Shown: positions 1 to 9,849 of the stretch, in pieces | How positions within the stretch are numbered: the stretch's first letter is position 1 | Layout of the letters: each line of letters opens with the position of its first letter | NCBI GenBank assembly: GCA_030729045.1 | Contig: JANQYF010000008.1 | Location: forward strand, 1-64,000 | Source of the DNA: Ilumatobacteraceae bacterium | Lineage (GTDB): Bacteria > Actinomycetota > Acidimicrobiia > Acidimicrobiales > Ilumatobacteraceae | DNA length: 64,000 nt | Direction of reading: 5' to 3' | Notes under the pieces: generated by a model | Told to the model about the DNA's origin: nothing | The model's database searches: none | Seen by the model: only the letters and a program-made list of their open reading frames with translations | Position numbers and translations under genes: made by a program

Positions 1-670
1 GAATCCACCAAGTGGCGTAGGTAGAAAACTTGAAGCCCTTTTCCCAGTCGTACTTTTCTGCGGCACGCATGAGGCCAATGTTGCCTTCTTGAATAAGGTC
101 AAGCAGTTGTAGTTCGCGGCCGTCGTATTTGCGGGCAATGGAAACCACCAAGCGCAAGTTTGCTGTGATGAGATGTTCGAAGGCTTCTTCGCCCTCGCGC
201 GTGATGTTGCGCAGTTCACGACGCTGAGTTGCAGACAATGTTCCCTCGGTAGATCGGGCCTTTGCTTCCTGCATTGTGCGAATAGCACGACCTAGTCTCT
301 TTTCGTCATCAGCGGACAACAGTGCAACCTGGCCTATTTCACCGAGATACATACGAACCGCATCACCAGCATCACCTGCCAACACGCGAGGCGTTGCAAC
401 CTTTGGTGGCACCAACTTCAGCGGGCGTGGTGTGGGGATTTCAATTTCACCTGAGATATCAGGTTCAATTCTGGCGATGGAGATTTTTGCTTCAAGTAAC
501 ACTGATTCGATATGACGAATCATTTCCGGATTCAGTTCCACGTTTCTAAAAACATGGGCGACAGTATTCGGGTCGACTGTGCCGTCGTCTGATCGCGAGG
601 CAAGCAATGTGGCCCACTCGGCGGCATCCACAGATGGATGCGGCAACACGATGGTGGGCCGGCGCGTCAT
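1..670 (-). CDS. rpoD: Primary-type RNA polymerase sigma factor, 3' part outside window
   Basis: Partial sigma-70 family factor, which directs core RNA polymerase to -35/-10 promoters. About 223 residues are visible and the frame stays open to the window edge. A poorly conserved N-terminal stretch of about 100 residues precedes region 1.2 ([12 protein letters not shown], about 103-114), then region 2 ([12 protein letters not shown] about 170; [29 protein letters not shown] at the break). Regions 3 and 4 lie outside the window. The ATG at 670 overlaps the dnaG stop as ATGA, so translation is probably coupled to dnaG, as in the classical macromolecular-synthesis arrangement. The short N-terminus without an obvious region 1.1 leaves open whether this is the housekeeping factor or a group 2 paralogue. 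The dnaG linkage favours the housekeeping one. Confidence 0.93.
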   Translation of the reverse strand, partial: MTRRPTIVLPHPSVDAAEWATLLASRSDDGTVDPNTVAHVFRNVELNPEMIRHIESVLLEAKISIARIEPDISGEIEIPTPRPLKLVPPKVATPRVLAGDAGDAVRMYLGEIGQVALLSADDEKRLGRAIRTMQEAKARSTEGTLSATQRRELRNITREGEEAFEHLITANLRLVVSIARKYDGRELQLLDLIQEGNIGLMRAAEKYDWEKGFKFSTYATWWI

Positions 671-2406
671 GTGGCTGCCTGAGCCACCTGGGCGAGCCAC
701 TGCAGCAATATCACCGCTGCAGTTTGTGCTTTGTCATGTTTATTCAGATCTTCGAGGGCGTTACGCACCATACGGTCATTCTGAATTTGCTCAATATCTG
801 ACCCAAGTCGACGACGCGATAATTCCCGTCGCACAGCAGCCGAAATAAGAGCACGAGATTCCACTAGCGCATCAGCATCAATGTCATATACGGCTGCTCG
901 TTCAATGATGTCGGCTGCATCTGGCGCCACAGATTGCAGCGCGACATGAACATCACCATCAGCTGCTGCAATGGCACGAAACGCGTCACGCGATGCATCA
1001 TCTGGAAAGAGTTCTTCAATCAGCCACGGGGCAATGGTGTCCCATTCATGAATCAGAAGAGACAAAGCAACAAACCCTGCACCCTCTGTTGCTTGTTGAA
1101 CCGGAGCTGCGATGACTACAGGTGCAGAGCCTCCCCTGTCAGCCACCTTCACCAAATCTGCAGCAGAAACTCCGGTGTGGCTTGCTACTTGACCTGCATA
1201 CAACCGGCGCACATTTGAATCCGGGTGCTCGTTGACCAATTCCATGGCTTTACCAGCTAGTCGAGCGCGTGATTCGGGCGAACGCAATGGGTTTGCATCA
1301 AACAATCTCTTTAATCGGAAACCAAGAAATGGCATGGCGTCATTAATGGCACGTGTCAAAGCGTCGGGGTCAGAGCTTGCCAGTTCACCAGGGTCTTTGC
1401 CTGCTGGGAACTGAGCTACCGAAACCGAGATGTCATATTTCTTTTCCCATGCGTAGAACTTGTCGGTGGCGCCTTGGCCCGCTGCATCAGCATCGAATGC
1501 CAACACCACATTGCGCGCATAACGCTTCATGAGCTTCACGTGATCTTCAGTGAGTGCCGTACCGCAGGTTGCAACCGCAGTAGCTAGACCACTGCGATGA
1601 AAACCAATGACATCTGTATAGCCCTCACACACGATGACGCGATCTTCTTTCACCACGTTTCCTTTTGCCCAGTTCATGCCATACAACGTGCGCGACTTTA
1701 TGTACACCGGAGTTTCAGTGGAGTTCTTGTACTTCGCAGGGTCTGTTGAACCAGGAAGAATGCGCCCGCCAAAGGCAACTGCTGCGCCATTTTCATCAAA
1801 GATGGGAAACATCACCCGTGCGCGGAAGGAGTCTTGCAATCGGCCAGCCTTGTTAACAAACCCAAGTCCAACTTCGGCCAACATGGCTGGCGTTGCACCA
1901 AGCGAGGTACTGAGAGCATCCCACTCATCGGGTGCCCAGCCAAGGCGAAAAGAGCGAGCAACGTCACCTGCCAAACCGCGATCACGCAAGTATTCGCGAG
2001 CTGCACGAGCATCAGGTGACTCAAGAAGACGTGTGTGATACCAATCAACCGCACGTTCCATTAAGGCTTGCAATTCCTTGCGATGTTTACGTTCACCATT
2101 TCCAGCGCCAGATGTGTAACGAAGTTCGATTCCGGCTTTGCTTGCAATACGTTCTACTGAACCAACGAAGTCAAGGTGTTCCATCTGTTGAACAAAGGTA
2201 AACACGTCGCCTTTGGCTCCGCAACCGAAGCACATGTATCTACCCGTCTCGTCATTGACACTGAAAGACGGCGAACGTTCTGAATGAAAAGGACACAGAC
2301 CGACTTGGCTACGGCCAGTGCGTCGTAGTTGAGAATATGGCGAAACCACATCTGACAAAGTGACAGAGGACCTGACCTTTTGAATGTCGTCCTCAGCAAT
2401 GCCCAT
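667..2406 (-). CDS. dnaG: DNA primase DnaG
   Basis: Synthesises RNA primers at the replication fork. The 579-residue protein has the N-terminal CHC2 zinc-binding module (CPFH at 38-41, CFGCG at 59-63), the primase catalytic core, and the Toprim segment with [10 protein letters not shown], followed by the acidic metal-binding motif [10 protein letters not shown]. The C-terminal part is more divergent, as expected for the helicase-interaction domain. Length is normal for actinobacterial primases. The ATG at 2406 is preceded on the minus strand by TAATGT with a 6-nt gap (2413-2418), which suggests a leaderless start. It lies 29 nt downstream of terC's stop and overlaps rpoD by 4 nt, so dnaG and rpoD form a translationally coupled pair. 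Confidence 0.97.
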   Translation of the reverse strand: MGIAEDDIQKVRSSVTLSDVVSPYSQLRRTGRSQVGLCPFHSERSPSFSVNDETGRYMCFGCGAKGDVFTFVQQMEHLDFVGSVERIASKAGIELRYTSGAGNGERKHRKELQALMERAVDWYHTRLLESPDARAAREYLRDRGLAGDVARSFRLGWAPDEWDALSTSLGATPAMLAEVGLGFVNKAGRLQDSFRARVMFPIFDENGAAVAFGGRILPGSTDPAKYKNSTETPVYIKSRTLYGMNWAKGNVVKEDRVIVCEGYTDVIGFHRSGLATAVATCGTALTEDHVKLMKRYARNVVLAFDADAAGQGATDKFYAWEKKYDISVSVAQFPAGKDPGELASSDPDALTRAINDAMPFLGFRLKRLFDANPLRSPESRARLAGKAMELVNEHPDSNVRRLYAGQVASHTGVSAADLVKVADRGGSAPVVIAAPVQQATEGAGFVALSLLIHEWDTIAPWLIEELFPDDASRDAFRAIAAADGDVHVALQSVAPDAADIIERAAVYDIDADALVESRALISAAVRRELSRRRLGSDIEQIQNDRMVRNALEDLNKHDKAQTAAVILLQWLAQVAQAAT

Positions 2407-2435
2407 GGCACGACATTAGTGCCCCGTGAGAGGAC

Positions 2436-3416
2436 CTACGACTGCGTAGTTGACGTGGAACGAAGCGAGGCAACAATCGAGACTGCGAGGATCATGGCAA
2501 TCACTGACAATGACGCCGCGATGGGCATATGCCACCAATACGACAAAGTCATCTTGATACCGACAAACGCCAGGATGACTCCGAGACCAGTCTGCAGGTA
2601 CTGGAATCTGTCCCGCATGTCAGCAAGGAGGAAATACAGAGCCCGTAATCCCAGAATAGCGAAGGCATTGGATGCAAAAGCGATGTATTGCTCGTTAGTC
2701 ACAGCCAGGACTGCCGGCACAGAGTCAACAGCAAAAATGACATCAGTGATTTCCACCAATACAAGGACTGCAAGAAGTGGCGTGGCTAGACGCTTGCCAT
2801 TAACCCTCGTCCATAGTTTCTGACCATCAAGTTCGTCTGTTGAGGGAACAAAACGATGAAATATCTTCATTGCCTTGCTCTTGGCTGGGTCAAAACCTTC
2901 GTCGTGAGTCTGCAGCAATTTGATACCGGAATACAGAAGGAAAAGACCAAACAGAATCAGAGTGATTTTGAATGAGTTAATGATTGCAACGCCAGCAAAG
3001 ATGAACCCGACGCGCATGGCAAGGGCACCAAAGATGCCCCAGAAAAGAACTCGGTGTTGATACATCTTTGGCACCTGAAAGTGCGTAAAGAGAACAGCCC
3101 ATACAAACACATTGTCAACGCTGAGGCTCTTTTCGATGAGGTAGCCACCCATGTATTCGCCAGCGGCTGCTGAACCAAACTCCCACAACACGACGAGACC
3201 AAAGAGCAGACCAACGCTGATCCAGACTGCAGACTCAATTGCTGCTTCCTTCGTGTGAATCTCGTGAGCGTTTCTATGCACAACCAAAATGTCGATCAGC
3301 AACATTGCGCCGATGACTCCTAGAAGAACTGGCCAATGCCATCCTTCTATGGTGAGATCCACCTTTCCGCTGGAAGAACCAGTACTAGCAGCAACGACTG
3401 GACCAATGAAGAACAT
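2436..3416 (-). CDS. TerC/Alx family integral membrane protein
   Basis: Polytopic inner-membrane protein of 326 residues in the TerC/Alx family. Members are linked to tellurite resistance and, for Alx/MntP-like proteins, to manganese export. Visible family motifs are the acidic membrane segment SLSVDNVFVWAVLF, the second acidic repeat DVIFAVDSVPAVLAV, and SNAFAILGLRALYFLL near the C-terminus. About eight to nine hydrophobic segments can be seen. The paired intramembrane aspartates are retained, consistent with cation transport. The ATG at 3416 has a near-consensus -10 TACAAT 7 nt upstream (3424-3429) and no Shine-Dalgarno, so it is probably leaderless and transcribed separately from ppdK, whose stop is only 18 nt away. 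Substrate cannot be assigned from sequence; manganese is the best guess. Confidence 0.92.
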   Translation of the reverse strand: MFFIGPVVAASTGSSSGKVDLTIEGWHWPVLLGVIGAMLLIDILVVHRNAHEIHTKEAAIESAVWISVGLLFGLVVLWEFGSAAAGEYMGGYLIEKSLSVDNVFVWAVLFTHFQVPKMYQHRVLFWGIFGALAMRVGFIFAGVAIINSFKITLILFGLFLLYSGIKLLQTHDEGFDPAKSKAMKIFHRFVPSTDELDGQKLWTRVNGKRLATPLLAVLVLVEITDVIFAVDSVPAVLAVTNEQYIAFASNAFAILGLRALYFLLADMRDRFQYLQTGLGVILAFVGIKMTLSYWWHMPIAASLSVIAMILAVSIVASLRSTSTTQS

Positions 3417-3434
3417 TTACGACATTGTAGTTCG

Positions 3435-6119
3435 TTACTTCGTCTCTGACTTGATACCACCAATGACAGCCTGGGCTGCTGATAAGCGAGCGATCGGTAC
3501 CCGATAGGGCGAGCAACTGACGTAATTCAATCCAGCGCGAAAAAACATGCCGATTGACTCCGGGTCACCACCGTGTTCACCACAAACGCCTAGTTTCAGT
3601 CCACGCTTCACTTTGCGACCCCGTTCGGCAGCAAGGAACACCAATTCGCCGACTCCACTTTGGTCGATTGTTTCGAAAGGATTGCGCTTCAGAAGGCCGG
3701 CTTCCAAGTATGCAGGCATCATTCGGCTCTCGACATCATCACGACTAAACCCAAACGTCATTTGCGTGAGGTCATTTGTACCGAAGCTAAAGAAATCGGA
3801 TACTTCAGCTAGTTCCCCTGCCCGTAATGCTGCACGAGGAGTCTCAATCATGGTTCCGATAGAAACTTTTGGCCGCTTTATGGATTTCTCACCCTTTTTG
3901 GCCTTTGGAACTGGTCGTGAATTGATGTCAGCAAGAACGTCTTCAACCCAACTACGCGCGAGAGCCAATTCTTCGCGAGTGACGGTGAGCGGAATCATGA
4001 TTTCGACAATCGGTTCATAGCCCTTCGATGCCACATCATCAGCAGCCTCCATCAGCGCGCGCACTTGCATGGCATACAGACCAGGCTTCATAACACCGAG
4101 ACGAACTCCGCGAGTTCCCAACATTGGGTTCACTTCGCTCCATTCGTGTGCTGCGTGAAGGAGCGTTGTCTCTTCAGCATCAAGACCAGATGTGGCTTTC
4201 TTGATTTCTAATTCGCTGACGTGTGGCAAGAATTCATGAAGTGGTGGATCAAGCAGACGCACTGTGACTGGAAGCCCCGACATTTCCTTCAGTAGTGCGA
4301 CAAAATCTTTTCTCTGAACTTTCCGTAGTTCTTCAAAAGCTGCTGCTTCTTCTTCTGGAGAACTAGCAAGAATCATTCGGCGCACGACCGGCAACCTGTC
4401 AGGCGCTAAAAACATGTGCTCTGTACGACACAGGCCAATTCCCTGCGCGCCAAGCTCACGAGCTTTCTTTGCATCTTCGTTGGTATCCGCGTTTGCTCGA
4501 ACATCCATCTTGCCTTTGCGCACTTCGTCAGACCATTTCAGAATTGTGTCAAATTCCTTTGGTGGCTTTGAAGCCATCAACGCAAGCTGTCCGAGCATGA
4601 CTTCACCAGTAGTTCCATCAAGCGACAACCAGTCGCCTTCTTTTACTGTGACTCCATTGGCTGTGAATGAATTACCAGAAATCTTTACCGCATCAGCACC
4701 GACAATGGCCGGAGTGCCCCACCCGCGAGCGACAACCGCAGCATGACTGACTAGACCTCCACGCGAGGTGAGAATTCCTTTTGCAACCATCATGCCGTGA
4801 ACGTCTTCCGGACTAGTTTCCGCACGCACCAGAATCACGTCTTTGCCAGCCAAAGCAGCAGCTTCTGCATCATCGGCAGTGAAAAATACCTGACCGACGG
4901 CAGCCCCAGGAGACGCTGCAAGACCTTTGGCAATGCTCTTCGATTTAGTTGCAAACTGCGGGTGAAGGACTTGATCAAGATGATCAGCGGCAACACGCAT
5001 AATGGCTTCGGTTTTTGAAATCTTCCATGCCTTCTTGCCAGTGCCGGTTGGCTTTGTCATCTCGACTGCCATTCGCAATGCTGCAGCACCCGTTCGCTTT
5101 CCGACTCGTGTCTGAAGCATCCACAACTTGCCCTGTTCAATCGTGAACTCAGTGTCACACATATCTTTGTAATGACGCTCAAGTCGAGCAAAGATTTCCA
5201 ATAGTTCACTATGAATTATCGGGAACTTCTTCTTCAGTGCATTGAGGTCCTCAGTGTTGCGAATACCAGCAACAACGTCTTCGCCTTGTGCGTTGACCAG
5301 GAAGTCTCCATACGGCTTTGAATCACCAGTGGCAGCATTGCGAGTAAACCCAACGCCTGTTCCTGAGTTCTCGTCGCGGTTGCCAAACACCATGGCTTGC
5401 ACGTTGACTGCGGTACCCAGTTCATGGCTGATCTTTTCTCGAACTCGGTACGCAATTGCGCGCGGACCATTCCATGAGCGAAAGACGGCCTCTACTGCGC
5501 CACGGAGTTGCTTGGCAGGATCCTGCGGGAACGGCTTGCCTGTGGCTGTTGCAACTGCCTGCTTATAGACCTCGCAGAGTTCTCTCAATGCTGAAGCTGG
5601 AATATCAGCGTCGGTCTTTGCGTTGGCGACTTCTTTTGCCTTGTCGAGCGCGTGCTCAAAGACAGCACCATCAAGACCAAGAACAATTCGCCCGTACATA
5701 GAAATGAACCGGCGATATGAGTCATATGCAAATCGCTCGTTGTTCGTAGTTGTTGCCAGGGCAATCACGCTCTTGTCGTTCAAGCCAAGATTCAGAACCG
5801 TGTCCATCATCCCGGGCATTGAAAACTTTGCACCAGAACGAACCGACACCAATAGCGGGTCTTTTGAGTCGCCCAACTTGCGGCCCATCTTTTTCTCTAA
5901 AGCCGCAACATGCTTTGTCATTTCGTCGGTGAGACTCTTTGGCCACCCACCGTGCATGTAATCGCGACATGCATCGGTACTAATGGTGAAACCATGCGGA
6001 ACTGGCAAGTTCAACACGCTCATCATTTCAGCCAAATTGGCTCCCTTTCCACCGAGGAGATCTTTGTACTCCATTGGTGGGCGACGATGTTTGTGGTCGA
6101 AGGCAAAAACGTATGACAC
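3435..6119 (-). CDS. ppdK: Pyruvate, phosphate dikinase
   Basis: Interconverts pyruvate + ATP + Pi and phosphoenolpyruvate + AMP + PPi, allowing gluconeogenic PEP synthesis or pyrophosphate-linked glycolysis. The 894-residue length matches bacterial PPDK. Domains in order: N-terminal ATP-grasp nucleotide-binding domain (GGKGANLAEM near residue 25), the swivelling phosphohistidine domain with TSRGGLVSHAAVVARGWG (catalytic His about residue 450), and the C-terminal PEP/pyruvate TIM barrel ending in LGVCGEHGGDPES with the catalytic Cys about residue 845. The start is GTG at 6119 (MSYVFAFDHKH). TAGACT lies 6 nt upstream (6126-6131), indicating a leaderless transcript divergent from the M50 protease gene. 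Confidence 0.98.
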   Translation of the reverse strand: MSYVFAFDHKHRRPPMEYKDLLGGKGANLAEMMSVLNLPVPHGFTISTDACRDYMHGGWPKSLTDEMTKHVAALEKKMGRKLGDSKDPLLVSVRSGAKFSMPGMMDTVLNLGLNDKSVIALATTTNNERFAYDSYRRFISMYGRIVLGLDGAVFEHALDKAKEVANAKTDADIPASALRELCEVYKQAVATATGKPFPQDPAKQLRGAVEAVFRSWNGPRAIAYRVREKISHELGTAVNVQAMVFGNRDENSGTGVGFTRNAATGDSKPYGDFLVNAQGEDVVAGIRNTEDLNALKKKFPIIHSELLEIFARLERHYKDMCDTEFTIEQGKLWMLQTRVGKRTGAAALRMAVEMTKPTGTGKKAWKISKTEAIMRVAADHLDQVLHPQFATKSKSIAKGLAASPGAAVGQVFFTADDAEAAALAGKDVILVRAETSPEDVHGMMVAKGILTSRGGLVSHAAVVARGWGTPAIVGADAVKISGNSFTANGVTVKEGDWLSLDGTTGEVMLGQLALMASKPPKEFDTILKWSDEVRKGKMDVRANADTNEDAKKARELGAQGIGLCRTEHMFLAPDRLPVVRRMILASSPEEEAAAFEELRKVQRKDFVALLKEMSGLPVTVRLLDPPLHEFLPHVSELEIKKATSGLDAEETTLLHAAHEWSEVNPMLGTRGVRLGVMKPGLYAMQVRALMEAADDVASKGYEPIVEIMIPLTVTREELALARSWVEDVLADINSRPVPKAKKGEKSIKRPKVSIGTMIETPRAALRAGELAEVSDFFSFGTNDLTQMTFGFSRDDVESRMMPAYLEAGLLKRNPFETIDQSGVGELVFLAAERGRKVKRGLKLGVCGEHGGDPESIGMFFRAGLNYVSCSPYRVPIARLSAAQAVIGGIKSETK

Positions 6120-6172
6120 GCCGAAAGTCTAGGCGCCTACGGCTTTACCTCTATCTTCAATACACTTGCGAC

Positions 6173-7168
6173 ATGAGAAGCCCAGCAAGCCACGCCCCAC
6201 GCAATGTGTTCAACGTTTTGGGCTTCCCCACAACCCTGAAGCCTGGTTTTGGGATATTTCTGGCCTTTCTTGTTTTTATCTACCCATTCCCACTTGGACT
6301 ATGGATGGCGGCTGCGGTCGGGATCTTCACATTGATTCACGAACTAGGTCACGCACTAGCGGCTCGTATGTCTGGTTGTACAGCATCAATCTCGCTTGAC
6401 TTCATGGTGGCGTACGCAGCGTACGAACCACGTAAACCCCTGACGTGGGGACAAAAAGCCCGCATCGCAATTGCAGGACCGTCACTACAAATAACTTGTG
6501 CAGTCGCGGTGCTGTTACTGAACAGCACGAACCCATTCAGTAGGGCGGATATCACCATCAGCGATGCCACTATTGCTATTTGGTGGGCAGGTATCGCATT
6601 GGGAGTGCTCAACCTTGTTCCTCTCATGCCACTCGACGGTGGAGCGTTTGTCGCAAGCATTGTTGAACACTTCATGCCAGGCCGCGGTAACGACATTGTT
6701 TTGAAATCAAGCACTGCCTTGACAGCAGTGTTGTTCGGGCTCTGCATAGTCAGCGGCAACACTCAGTTTGCCCCTGTCCTCGTCTTTATGTTGTTTTTGC
6801 AGTATCAAACCATTGCATTACCTCAACGTCAGAAGAAGCTCTTGCTGAACCCCGCCCTTGCCCCTGAAGGCGACCCGGAGTTTGACGCGACGATTGCGGC
6901 CAGCATTCTTTCTGCAGGAGACGCCGCTAAAGCTTTGCGGTTCGCTACCGAGGCGTACCGCCTGTGCCCTGCTGAGAGCAATGCTTTTCAAGCCGCTCGC
7001 AGCGCAATGCAACTCGGAAATCATTCACTCGCTGCGCAATGGCTGCGCGTTTCCGAACAATCGCAATTCGATTCGGGACGCTTTCAGATTCTGTTCAATC
7101 ACGCACCTGAATTTTCACAACTACGTGGACGCAGCGATGTTTCAGACGAGTGGTTCACCGACCGTTGA
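6173..7168 (+). CDS. M50-family membrane metalloprotease-like protein
   Basis: Predicted membrane protein of 331 residues in the site-2-protease/M50 superfamily. The zinc-site HELGH occurs at residues 56-60 inside a hydrophobic segment, and the partner motif NLVPLMPLDGG lies in a later membrane segment, so both catalytic elements are present. The C-terminal ~90 residues after the last membrane helix are soluble and alanine-rich with repeat-like helices (TPR-like, not firmly assignable). No PDZ domain is visible, so it is unlike RseP. I chose the ATG at 6173 because an upstream in-frame start would run into ppdK and because TACACT lies 6 nt before it (6161-6166). Its 3' end overlaps ygfZ on the opposite strand by 27 nt. 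Substrate unknown. Confidence 0.85.
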   Translation: MRSPASHAPRNVFNVLGFPTTLKPGFGIFLAFLVFIYPFPLGLWMAAAVGIFTLIHELGHALAARMSGCTASISLDFMVAYAAYEPRKPLTWGQKARIAIAGPSLQITCAVAVLLLNSTNPFSRADITISDATIAIWWAGIALGVLNLVPLMPLDGGAFVASIVEHFMPGRGNDIVLKSSTALTAVLFGLCIVSGNTQFAPVLVFMLFLQYQTIALPQRQKKLLLNPALAPEGDPEFDATIAASILSAGDAAKALRFATEAYRLCPAESNAFQAARSAMQLGNHSLAAQWLRVSEQSQFDSGRFQILFNHAPEFSQLRGRSDVSDEWFTDR

Positions 7169-7912
7169 GGTTCGGGCGATGCGCGCAAGCGCAATTCGTG
7201 AACCAATTGATGTGACAGTGCCGACTGATTTGTCGTCTTCCATCACACGAGCACCAACTCCGAGACCCTCGCGAGGAAGAGCGCGCACAACTACAGGCGC
7301 CATTGTTCCGCGAGAATCCATTCGCTCAACAAGTTCTTGCCCCGGGTAACAACCTTTGGTGAAACTAACGGCGACAGAAAGAATTCCTGTTGTGCCGGGA
7401 ATGTCACCCACTAAGACGTCGACCCCGAGTTTTGGCCAACGAGCATCTGCGCGGGAGTAGTCAATACGCTCTGGCTCGGTGACTTCACCCAATGTTGGCA
7501 GCAGCGATACATCGCCAACCACGTCGATTTCATCTTCAGAACCCCAGTACGGAATGGCACGTCCAGGCCCGACGCCAACTTCGCGCATCGCATCTGTGCC
7601 GCGGAAAGCGCGTACTAGCCAATCACTGCGTCGCAACGTGACTTTCGCACGCAACACGAATCGCTGCAACCGCACGATTACTTCATCCGCAAATCCTGCA
7701 TCAAGATCAAGAGTGAACACGGTGTCTTCGTGGCGCACTACCCGCACAAGCGCCGACACGTGACCAGTTGGCTCAAGCAGCAAGCTGTGAATACTCGCAC
7801 CAACTGCTAACGATGCAATGTCATTAGCAAGCTGTGAATGCAAGAAAGTCTGCGCATCATCACCTTGCACGATGATGACGTCGCGGGCAACATCCGCCCA
7901 GTAAATACTCAT
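7142..7912 (-). CDS. ygfZ: YgfZ/GcvT-like folate-binding protein
   Basis: Relative of the T-protein of the glycine cleavage system. YgfZ/IBA57 proteins use tetrahydrofolate and support assembly or repair of some [4Fe-4S] enzymes. The 256-residue sequence has the N-terminal folate-binding fold and the family signature around the reactive Cys, FTKGCYPGQELVERM. It starts by ATGA overlap with the trpE stop (7909-7912) and so is the last cistron of hisI-trpE-ygfZ. Aconitase and other iron-sulphur enzymes (Nth, HemW, RlmN, GltB/D) in the window are possible beneficiaries of its activity, but that link is inference. Confidence 0.9.
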   Translation of the reverse strand: MSIYWADVARDVIIVQGDDAQTFLHSQLANDIASLAVGASIHSLLLEPTGHVSALVRVVRHEDTVFTLDLDAGFADEVIVRLQRFVLRAKVTLRRSDWLVRAFRGTDAMREVGVGPGRAIPYWGSEDEIDVVGDVSLLPTLGEVTEPERIDYSRADARWPKLGVDVLVGDIPGTTGILSVAVSFTKGCYPGQELVERMDSRGTMAPVVVRALPREGLGVGARVMEDDKSVGTVTSIGSRIALARIARTSTVGEPLV

Positions 7913-9438
7913 GCTGTTGTTCCTGCTTCGCGGCGGCGTTGTGTCATTCGTTCAGCAGCAGGAATAGTGGCGAGAAGTGCTCGCGCTTTGTTCTCACATT
8001 CCAAATCTTCATCTGCAGGGTCACTATCAGCAACGATGCCGGCACCTGCCTGCAGACTTGCAAACTTTGGACCTACGAACATTGTGCGAATTGCAATTGC
8101 GGTGTCGAGATTTCCTGAAAAATCCACATACCCAACAACACCTGCATATGGTCCGCGCTTTACTGGCTCCAACTCATCGATGATTTCCATTGCACGCACT
8201 TTTGGCGCACCGCTTACGGTGCCAGCTGGCAACGTTGCCCGCAATACATCAATTGGTCCGAGACCAGGCTTTAAGTCGCCAGATACTTGTGATGTGAGGT
8301 GCATTACGTGGCTATATCGCTCAAGCGTCATGAGTTCGTCCATTTGTACTGAACCAAAAGTTGACACTCGACCAACATCGTTACGAGCAAGGTCAACCAG
8401 CATGATGTGCTCTGCGACTTCTTTCGGGTTTTCACGCAATTCGCCTGCAAGTCGCTTGTCGTGCTCGTCATCTACTCCGCGCTTACGTGTTCCGGCTATC
8501 GGACGAGACACCACTCGCCCATTCACCAATTGCACGAGAGGTTCTGGAGACCCACCAACAATTGTGAGATCAGGTTGACGCAAAAAGTACATATATGGGC
8601 TTGGATTCACTTGACGCAGAACTCGGTACACATCAAATGGGTCTGCAGTGAGGTCAATATCAAAACGCTGAGAAAGAACTACCTGGAAAATATCGCCGGC
8701 GCGAATGTATTCCTTTGCAACGTCAACCGCAGAGCGATACGCACCATTAGGCATAGATGAACGCGTTGTTGGCAGATTCTCGCCAGCAACTGGCGGCTCC
8801 ACTGCAACGTATGCAAGTGGACGAGCAAGATCAGCCACAGCTTCGTGCACCCGCACAACTGCAGCATCGTATGCCTCGCCGATTTGTGCATCGGTCAACC
8901 CTGCAACCGGAACACTTTCAAGCATGTAGACGCGTTGACGCCAATGGTCGAATGCGGCAAGTGAACCAATAATGCTGATGGAAGCGTCTGGCAAATCACG
9001 ATCATCTCGCGGAACATTTGGCAGATCTTCGATCTCGCGAACAACGTCATAACCGAGGTGGCCCATTAGTCCGCCCTGCAATGGTGGAAGATCAGGGAAC
9101 AGTGGAGCGCGATAGATGCGCAACAGTTCTTCCATTGCAGCCAACATGCCCTTATCTAATGGAACACTTGCGGGCACATCGCCAGTAACTGTTAGGACCC
9201 CATTGCGCAAGGTAAGAGTTCCGCGCGGGTTACGGCCCACAAAGGAATACCTGCTCCATCGTTCGCCATGTTCCACTGATTCGAGCAAGAAGCCATCTCC
9301 ATCGCCCACCAATTTGATGAAAGCAGCTACCGGAGTCTCGAGGTCGGCAAGAATCTGAGTCCACACGGGAACCACAGTGTGCAGTTTCGCTAGTTCAATG
9401 AATTCAACACGCGACGGCGTGACCGCGGTACCTGTCAT
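7909..9438 (-). CDS. trpE: Anthranilate synthase component I
   Basis: Converts chorismate, with ammonia from a glutaminase partner, to anthranilate, the first step of tryptophan synthesis. The 509-residue protein has the N-terminal regulatory region with the tryptophan-binding LLES motif, then the chorismate-binding domain with PSPYMYFLRQPD, IVGGSPEPLV, RPIAGTRKRG and LPAGTVSGAPKVRAMEII. The ATG at 9438 overlaps the hisI stop as ATGA; a longer in-frame start would only extend into hisI. The downstream ygfZ also overlaps by 4 nt, so three genes are translationally coupled. hisI followed closely by trpE is also the order in mycobacteria. No trpG is present in the window. Confidence 0.97.
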   Translation of the reverse strand: MTGTAVTPSRVEFIELAKLHTVVPVWTQILADLETPVAAFIKLVGDGDGFLLESVEHGERWSRYSFVGRNPRGTLTLRNGVLTVTGDVPASVPLDKGMLAAMEELLRIYRAPLFPDLPPLQGGLMGHLGYDVVREIEDLPNVPRDDRDLPDASISIIGSLAAFDHWRQRVYMLESVPVAGLTDAQIGEAYDAAVVRVHEAVADLARPLAYVAVEPPVAGENLPTTRSSMPNGAYRSAVDVAKEYIRAGDIFQVVLSQRFDIDLTADPFDVYRVLRQVNPSPYMYFLRQPDLTIVGGSPEPLVQLVNGRVVSRPIAGTRKRGVDDEHDKRLAGELRENPKEVAEHIMLVDLARNDVGRVSTFGSVQMDELMTLERYSHVMHLTSQVSGDLKPGLGPIDVLRATLPAGTVSGAPKVRAMEIIDELEPVKRGPYAGVVGYVDFSGNLDTAIAIRTMFVGPKFASLQAGAGIVADSDPADEDLECENKARALLATIPAAERMTQRRREAGTTA

Positions 9439-9824
9439 TCGTCTTCGCCGAATGCTCGAAAGAAACATGAACGCTCGCCTGTATGGCAGGCTCCACGACC
9501 TTCTTGATCAACCTTGAACAAAAGTGTGTCGCCGTCGCAGTCGTAATAAGCCTCGCGCACAAACTGGCGATCGCCACTGGTGTCACCCTTGCGCCACAAC
9601 TCACTACGGCTACGGCTGTAGTAGACCATGCGTCCTTCAGCAAAAGTCATGCGCAGAGATTCTGCATTCATCCACGCCATCATCAAGATGTCACCCGTAT
9701 CAACACACTGTGCAATCGCGGGCACCAGACCATCTGCGTTGTAGACAACGCCAGACAACTGATCGGCAGTGGCAAGAATGACGCGCCCCCGTGAATTGTT
9801 TGAAGTCTGGTCGTTGTTGCTCAC
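9435..9824 (-). CDS. hisI: Phosphoribosyl-AMP cyclohydrolase
   Basis: Third step of histidine synthesis: hydrolyses the ring of phosphoribosyl-AMP. It is a monofunctional 129-residue HisI without a fused HisE pyrophosphatase domain. Diagnostic motifs are MMAWMN, YYSRSRSELWRKGDTSG, the metal-site DCDGDTLL and GACHTGERSCFF. The start is GTG at 9824. A minus-strand TACCGT (complement of 9832-9837) sits 7 nt upstream, so the transcript is probably leaderless and separate from hisF, which lies beyond the oppositely oriented hydrolase gene. Confidence 0.97.
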   Translation of the reverse strand: MSNNDQTSNNSRGRVILATADQLSGVVYNADGLVPAIAQCVDTGDILMMAWMNAESLRMTFAEGRMVYYSRSRSELWRKGDTSGDRQFVREAYYDCDGDTLLFKVDQEGRGACHTGERSCFFRAFGEDE

Positions 9825-9831
9825 CGTTAGT

Positions 9832-9841
9832 ACGGTACCGT
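9832..9841. promoter_or_regulatory. Palindromic divergent -10 element (hisI / hydrolase)
   Basis: The decamer ACGGTACCGT is a perfect palindrome. Read on the plus strand it gives TACCGT at 9836-9841, 8 nt before the hydrolase GTG at 9850. Read on the minus strand it gives TACCGT at 9837-9832, 7 nt before the hisI GTG at 9824. It therefore looks like two superimposed -10 hexamers serving divergent leaderless transcripts. Function is inferred from spacing and from the same arrangement at nth/mshD. Confidence 0.6.
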
Positions 9842-9849
9842 CTTGCCCC

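Noticed and set aside
7838-8578. 246-codon plus-strand open frame over trpE
   Set aside because: Arg/Ser/Thr-rich shadow of trpE with no recognisable domain.
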